From positions 528,352-592,351 of the forward strand of contig JAPYKE020000279.1 of assembly GCA_028554795.2 (NCBI GenBank): DNA of 64,000 bases, written 5' to 3'. The notes beneath the pieces are model-generated. The model did no database searches. It saw only the letters and a program-made list of their open reading frames with translations, and had not been told where the DNA came from. A program made the position numbers and the translations under genes. This document shows positions 58,403 through 64,000 of this stretch, in pieces (the stretch's first letter is position 1; every line of letters begins with the position of its first letter). This DNA is from Sinohyriopsis cumingii (taxonomy: Eukaryota > Mollusca > Bivalvia > Unionida > Unionidae).

Positions 58403-59319
58403 ATGTCCATGTGTTAAATGAGCATCAGTATTTACAAAGGGGAAATGCAATGTTCAAACCACGTCTACTAACCAACGCAAACTTTTGACTGAGCAACATA
58501 CATTCATCTTCTGAGTCACACCAACATTTACTAACCATCACGCCGCTTAAACTCACCAGCCTAATCTCCACTTGAACAACACATACTCACGAACATGCCG
58601 TTTTGGTTGCCCAAACCCAAACTTATTAATAAACGACAAAGCAATGGGATGCTAACACATACACACAACCATCCATGAAAGGGTAGAAATGATCATGCAC
58701 ACACATCAACAGAAGCAGCCATGAATAGTGTTGTACTGCTCATATACTGTATATAGAAACATATTTAATTGCTATCGTACATCTAGTGAAAGGAAAGAAA
58801 TATGTAGGAGTGCTTTCATATATATACAAAGTTACTAATATATCTCTAAAGGGTAAGATTATCCATTCACTATGCACACAAACTTGCTACCACACTAAAG
58901 GCAACGGGCACTCATACACAAAACACATATAGTTATATCCTGATTTGAGTGGGACGTCGTTTAGGCCACCAAGTTAATAGTAATTCCTACACATTATTTG
59001 TCCTACATAAAACCCACCTTAGATAAGAAAAGAACATATTTAGAAGGAACTGACATGGCCGTTCTGAAGTATTGGTTGCATCAAAATCAATGAAAGATAT
59101 CCAGTATTCGACAGCAGTGTCTTGGTATTTAATCGGAACTATACAGTATTGTGCTGACATGCTATTACACCGAATGCATACAGACATACATAATGATTGT
59201 AGAGAATTATGTCACCAACAGAAAACGTAGTACTTAAACAAATGACCCCAAACTTAGATAATCTGATTGTAAGAGGTAATTCTGGAGTTGTTTAATACAT
59301 TTCGAGTATCCATAGTCGA
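58403..59319. repeat. Block A', unit 4 (carries A-type end)
   Basis: Has a private 2-base deletion (CACCAGCCTAATC near 58554), CCTTAGATAAG as in unit 2 A', and the A-type GAGTATCCATAG at its right end. That mosaic suggests exchange with A blocks and with A' of another unit. Confidence 0.88.
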
Positions 59320-59745
59320 TTAGAGAACAATGATATGTAGAAAATGGCAATTTTCTTTAGCACAGCATCAACGAATTTTGTAAACATGCCCAAAGATCGG
59401 GGCATGCTGATTGGTTTTAGTTTTGCGACTCAACTGCCTGTCCCCATTCTCGCTTGGACAGCTAATAGCTGCTTAATCATCGTACCTCTCCTGCGCTTTT
59501 AAAGATACTGTATGAATAGCATGGTGGTATAGTTTATGTGTGCAGTTAGCTTTCATGGAAATCGCATGTAAGATACAAATGACGTTTCATACGCAATGCC
59601 AGCATCATTGGTAACAAAGTTGTAATTAAAACATAGCCATAAAATAAAAGATACAAGTCCTCTGTCTCCCCAGGATTCTTATGATCGTGGTGAATCATGT
59701 GTTACCTCTCTTTCTACATCATTCTCTCTCAATCACTCTCTCACA

Positions 59746-59800
<55 letters not shown>

Positions 59801-59973
59801 TGTATATCATGGAAATTGGTCCCGAAGCTCGAGATGATTAATGAAAATGAAGATCGTTGCCAAACGGTCAGTTTAACTATTTCGATGTCAAACGGCAATC
59901 AGTTCCAAAGTAGAACCGTAAGAAAATAATTGTCACAGATAATAAGAGCCAACATTTTTTGACATTGTTGCTA
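59320..59973. other. Spacer with expanded (CT)n, unit 4
   Basis: The (CT)n tract spans about 59748-59799, roughly twice the length in units 1-3. It explains most of the longer spacing to the last RNase H copy. Confidence 0.75.
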
Positions 59974-60894
59974 GTTTCATGGCGCATTTGCCTGAATTAA
60001 GCGGTCCATTTCTTCTATGATTCATCAGAATTGTCTCGATCCTTGTTATGCTTGCCAATGCGAAAACTCATTGTCTAGGAGAATGTCCTGCCAACTTATC
60101 CTCTGTGTTTTCTTCATGCAGCCAATGTGAAAATAGTTCAGCTTTTTGGCATGACGTCTGTATACCATTCAAATTTATCGTGCATACAGCAGGGTCGGCA
60201 TTACAATAGCTTTGTTGACATTTAGGCTTGTTTGCAGATTGATCCCTATGCGCTCTTCTAATTTGCTTATAGTCTGCCAAAGACCACATTTACTTGAGCC
60301 GTTTCGGTGTTGCTTTCATCATAGATGTGAATTGCACCTGACAGTGTACTGCAGAGTTAGTTGAACTTATCCACTACCTCGATAATTTAGCCATTTTATT
60401 GTGATGGTAGTTTCTACATAAGGCTTTCCTGTTGTAGGTTGGTTTAGCACCAATGTCCTACTTATACTGATTGTGAGAGCAACACTGTTTCAAGCTGAAG
60501 CGAATTAGTCTATACAAATATTGGTCCCAAGCCCGAGTCGTTCTGGAGGTTGGCCAGGATTTTTTTTTAGGGTGGCAAAACTTATCAGAAGGTGGAAATG
60601 GAGTCGTGAGACTCAGAAAGAATATATTGTAGGGTCGGGGCCAAAAGAGGTTGGTAACCATTGCCATACATATTTTTGCATAACAGACACAGATTTGGGA
60701 TTCAAGAACAGTCACTGTCTTTAACATTTTGCCTTTAGTCTCCTCCAACTGAATGGAATGCCATCAATTCGGTACCTGATATCAACCCTTTTGTCACAGC
60801 CACGGTAAGCACCAGTAAGCATAACAGCGAACATCATACTGAAGAGGTGCTTCTTTGACTTCTTTGGCGACTGGATGGTTGTGATACATCATTT
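59974..60894 (-). pseudogene. Degraded LINE RT remnant, unit 4
   Basis: Has TACTGCAGAG as in units 2 and 3, plus private changes (CTCGATAATTTAG and TTTTATTGTG near 60378-60402). Confidence 0.7.
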
Positions 60895-61818
60895 TAACTT
60901 CCTTCATTTACTGAATATCGCAACTACGAATTTTGTCTGGTTTAGTATCACGGAAATAAATTAATTTTCATTGTAATTATTAGCACTTTTTCACATTTTA
61001 GTAAAAGGCATGACGCAATTATTTGTCCTCCAAAAGATAAATTATGGACTAAAATTATCATCTGTCTTCACCAAAGGTATATTATTCAATTCGTACATTA
61101 AATAGGGTCTTCTTCTATGTTTATGCTGCAGCTCCTTATCTTATTTGGCTGGATGTTTTCATTTCTTCTAAAATAAATGACACACATGTAAAGCCTTGAT
61201 GTAGTTTCAAACATTACCCACCAGCCCCACCTCCTTCCTCAAACAGCGTTCAGCTATCGGGTGTATTTCATCTGGATGTTGAAGGATGGAACTTTGCTTT
61301 TATGACGAGAAACCCTCTTGTTATAAAACTTTCCACCTACGTGTTTTATTAAAACCATTTCTATATTTCTTCAGATATCCTACCAAAGTTGTTATAAGCG
61401 ACAACGACTACTTTCTATCTTTTGTAAGCACCTGTACTGCATGATAATCAGTTTAAATTATCTTCTTCATACCAAATATTCTATATTGCTCATTTCTTAT
61501 GAAAGTGGCCTTAAGTTCCAGGATCAGGTCAGTAAACAATATAAAGTAGCCATCTGGGTTGGATTAGTATCCAAATATAGAAATTTTAGGTCTAAATATT
61601 ATTTGCATTTTGGTAGATTTAGAACAATATTTAATATAGTACATATACATATTTTAACACAGCCGTATAGCAGTATTGGAGACAAACCAAGATAAGGATA
61701 CATATTCTCTCTCCAATATTGATGGGATTTGTACCTGCGCACAACGTTATGTGAAGATGCATCATTCAATCCTTGGCGACTTTAAAATGCCGACTACAAA
61801 TCTTCAGTAATTCATTGA
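60895..61818. other. AT-rich spacer, unit 4
   Basis: Exon-like patch at 61375-61423. AATGCCGAC near 61786 matches unit 1, not units 2 and 3. Confidence 0.4.
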
Positions 61819-61906
61819 AGACGGTATATAACATCATATACTAGAAAAGGGTGCGACGTCCTAATTACAATAATGTACATTAAGGCTAACCTCAAGTATA
61901 AAAAGG
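61819..61906 (+). pseudogene. Gene-like exon fragment, left half, unit 4
   Basis: Ends with the target site at 61894-61906. AACATCATATAC matches unit 1. Confidence 0.45.
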
Positions 61907-62187
61907 ATTGATTGATTGATTGATTGTTTGTTTTTTAACGGCGCATCAGCACTGTTAGGCTATTTAGCGCCAAACAAAGTGTTATTTGTATAATCTTTTA
62001 AAACTTATAAAAGGTCCTATATCGACCAGCGATATAAAAGAACAAATGGTTGAAATTAAAAACGGTAAGATGGTAACGGTGCAAAATAAAGCTTCCCGAT
62101 CAACGGGAAATGTAAAAAAGATGAATAAGTATTAAAATGGGACGGTATATATATTGCATAAAACTGCACAAGGTGATAGCATAAAAG

Positions 62188-63063
62188 TCAGAGTTTAGAG
62201 TAAATATTTACGGCTTTCAGGAACTCTATAATACGAGTGATGTTTACAGTATCAAAAAGTTCTTTCATGCCATGCACTTTGTAATAACGATCGCGCGTAG
62301 GTTGTAGGTCAAAGCACTCTATCATAAAGTGCTTGACAGTGAATGGTTCATTGCAAGAAACGCACTCTGGTGGGTCTTCACCTTTTAGTATGTGGGTGTG
62401 GGTGATATAAGTATGACCAATTCGGATTCTTGCTATGACTATCTCCTCCCTACGAATGGTTCTGTAGGAAGGAGTCCATTCTCCTAGAGTTGGCTTGATT
62501 GCATGAAGTTTGTTATTCACGGCATCATTCCATGATGCCTGCCACTTCTGACGAAAGAACTTTCTGATACAAGGTTTAAAATCAGTATATGGTATTTTAA
62601 AATCAGATGGTTCTTGAGTAAGGGCCATTTTAGCAGCGCGATCTGCTTTTTCGTTACCTTTAATGCCAATGTGGCTAGGTAACCAACAGTATATTATATT
62701 GTGGGAGACACTCAGCTCGGCATCTTTGAAGAGTATGTTTTTTAATAATGGGTTCTCCAGTTTTCTATTGTGTAGTGACTGGAGTCCTGATAGCGAGTCG
62801 GAGAATATGATACTGTTTAAAATATGTTTCTTTTCTATATGTTGCAGAGCAAGGTCTATTGCTCTGATTTCGGCTGTAAAAATTGATGCCCCATTTGGTA
62901 AACGAACTTGCGTTGTATGATTTCCACAAACAAAGGCTGCAGCAACCTTTTCCTCATCCTTTGATCCTTCAGTGTAAATTCTGGTGTAGTTTTTAAATTC
63001 GGTGAGGAGTTCATCGTAAGAGTTGTGGAAGATAGAAGGGTTTGTTTCGGATTTTTTTTCCAT
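62188..63063 (-). pseudogene. LINE RNase H and zinc motif, copy 4
   Basis: Same protein as copy 1, including THTHIL and Glu at position 32. Confidence 0.88.
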
Positions 63064-64000
63064 CGTGTAGCGTAAAACGTACTTTTGGTTGTTTAATTAG
63101 CCAGGGTGGTGTTTCGGAGATGGATGTTTTTTGAATTTTAGAAAGATCTATATTTGTAGTGTCAAGGCTGGATGATATTCTAATGCCAAAGGAAGGTATG
63201 GCGTTTGGTTTATTTTCGTATAAAGTTTTGTATTTGGGTTGAAAAACAGCCGAAAAAGCAGGATTCAGAGGGTTTGATTTTAATTTGAGAGCATACTGTG
63301 CGGAAAGCATTTCTCTACGATGCGATAACGGTGGTTCATTCGCCTCAGCTAGAAGGCTTTCACACGGGGATGTTTTAAATGCTCCCAGAGCCAGTCTTAT
63401 TCCCTGATGATGAATTGGATCAAGCATTTTAAGATACGATTTTCTGGCTGAACCATAAACAACGCAACCATAGTCCAGTTTGGAGCGAATAAACGTTCTG
63501 TATAAATTTAGGATGACTTTTCTATCAGCACCCCAGTCAGTGTGCGCTACTACTTTAAGTAGGTTAAGTGCTTTTAAGCATTTAGCTTTTAAGTTCTTTA
63601 GGTGTGGAATAAAGGTCAGTTTTCTGTCAAAGATTATACCTAATAATTTGGGTTCCTCAACAACTGGAATAGGTGTTCCATCCAGCGTGAGGTTCGGTTC
63701 ATCGTGATGTTTTCGTAACTGACAGAAATGCATGCATACCGTTTTTAATTTCGAGAATTTGAAACCGTTTGCATTGGCCCAATTTTGAATTTTGTTTATA
63801 TTTTGCTGCAGTTGTCTTTCAATTGTATGCATGTGCTTTGACCGATAACATATTAGAAAATCATCAACGTATAAAGAGCAATCCACACCAGGAGTCAAAC
63901 ACTTGGTGATGCTATTAATTTTGATGTTAAAGAGCGTCACAGATAAAATACTGCCCTGGGGCACACCCATATCTTGCTCGTGCAGATCGGAGAGGGTAGA
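63011..64000 (-). pseudogene. LINE reverse transcriptase, partial, copy 4
   Basis: Runs from before GVPQGS through YVDD to the C-terminus. It lacks the private extra base of copy 1. Reads EEPKLLGI against EETKFLGI, and Asp for Glu just before the Met of MGVPQGS, both private. Confidence 0.87.

Larger units (their letters stand above)
1..64000. repeat. Tandem macrosatellite array, ~16.57-kb unit, ~3.9 copies
   Basis: The same ordered set of segments recurs with spacings of about 16,571 (unit 1 to 2), 16,567-16,561 (2 to 3) and 16,561-16,585 (3 to 4) bases. For example, the RNase H frame starts its low-coordinate end at 12474, 29042, 45603 and 62188, and the gypsy N-terminal frame at 7739, 24309, 40870 and 57431. 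Spacing differences are explained by microsatellite length and small indels. Copies differ by scattered substitutions at clearly under one percent in the parts I compared, so they look like real paralogous copies. No unit boundary or unique flank is visible. Whether the array is chromosomal or partly extrachromosomal cannot be told. Confidence 0.97.
61907..64000 (-). mobile_element. I/Nimbus-like LINE, copy 4 (cut by window end)
   Basis: Contains the tail, hairpin, 3' UTR (61907-62187), RNase H and the C-terminal part of RT. The 5' portion is beyond the window. Confidence 0.9.

Noticed and set aside
1-64000. Mitochondrial genome or rDNA repeat, suggested by the ~16.5-kb period
   Set aside because: No mitochondrial protein genes, tRNAs or rRNA signatures are present, and the content is retroelements.
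1-64000. Whole array as a pure assembly duplication
   Set aside because: Units carry distinct substitutions, indels and microsatellite lengths in a mosaic pattern. Units 3 and 4 are so close that their number still needs reads to confirm.

Overview
The window lies entirely inside a tandem array. A unit of about 16.56-16.59 kb is repeated head to tail about 3.9 times, and no unique flanking DNA is visible. The DNA is AT-rich and eukaryotic, with (TAA)n and (CT)n microsatellites, introns-and-junk style spacers and three kinds of retroelement. I see no rRNA, tRNA, mitochondrial or bacterial genes. A Ty3/gypsy relative with integrase ahead of reverse transcriptase (Gmr1-like order) and an I/Nimbus-type LINE with RNase H point to a metazoan, most likely a marine invertebrate. 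A mollusc is plausible, but the species cannot be read from the sequence.

Layout of one unit (unit 1 coordinates). (1) Right half of a disrupted gene-like exon, + strand, 1373-1825. (2) A (TAA)n tract and a dispersed-repeat remnant containing a 150-bp tandem duplication, 1823-2400. (3) Unrecognised spacer, 2401-4077. (4) A 917-bp block 'A', 4078-4994. (5) A truncated Gmr1-like gypsy element on the - strand, 4995-8710: start of RT, integrase, protease, gag, leader, tRNA-Leu-type primer site and a 361-bp LTR. (6) A second copy of block A, called A', 8711-9629. (7) Spacer with (CT)n, 9630-10259. (8) Degraded LINE RT remnant on the - strand, 10260-11180. (9) Spacer, 11181-12104. (10) Left half of the gene-like exon, 12105-12192. 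(11) A nearly complete 5.74-kb I/Nimbus-like LINE on the - strand, 12193-17930, bounded by a perfect 13-bp target-site duplication. The unit then starts again. The other units follow the same plan.

History suggested by the sequence. A gene fragment was split by the LINE. The gypsy element inserted at the border of block A. An illegitimate join at 4994/4995 fused the end of block A to the middle of the gypsy RT, and the composite was amplified. The LINE's two ORF2 frameshifts are in every copy, so it was dead before amplification. Other breaks are private to one unit: an extra base in the RT of LINE copy 1, a missing base in the gypsy ORF of unit 2 and a nonsense codon at the end of the gypsy ORF of unit 1. 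The block from about 26.2 to 42.7 kb is almost a reprint of 42.8 to 59.2 kb, and A/A' blocks show exchange between units. So the array is still being reshaped by unequal crossover or gene conversion.

No intact host gene is seen. The three retroelement bodies all read on the - strand and the gene-like exon reads on the + strand. The best candidate for something undescribed is the array itself: a macrosatellite whose unit is a fossil composite of a gene fragment, a LINE and a truncated, oddly ordered LTR element with a still open gag-protease-integrase frame.
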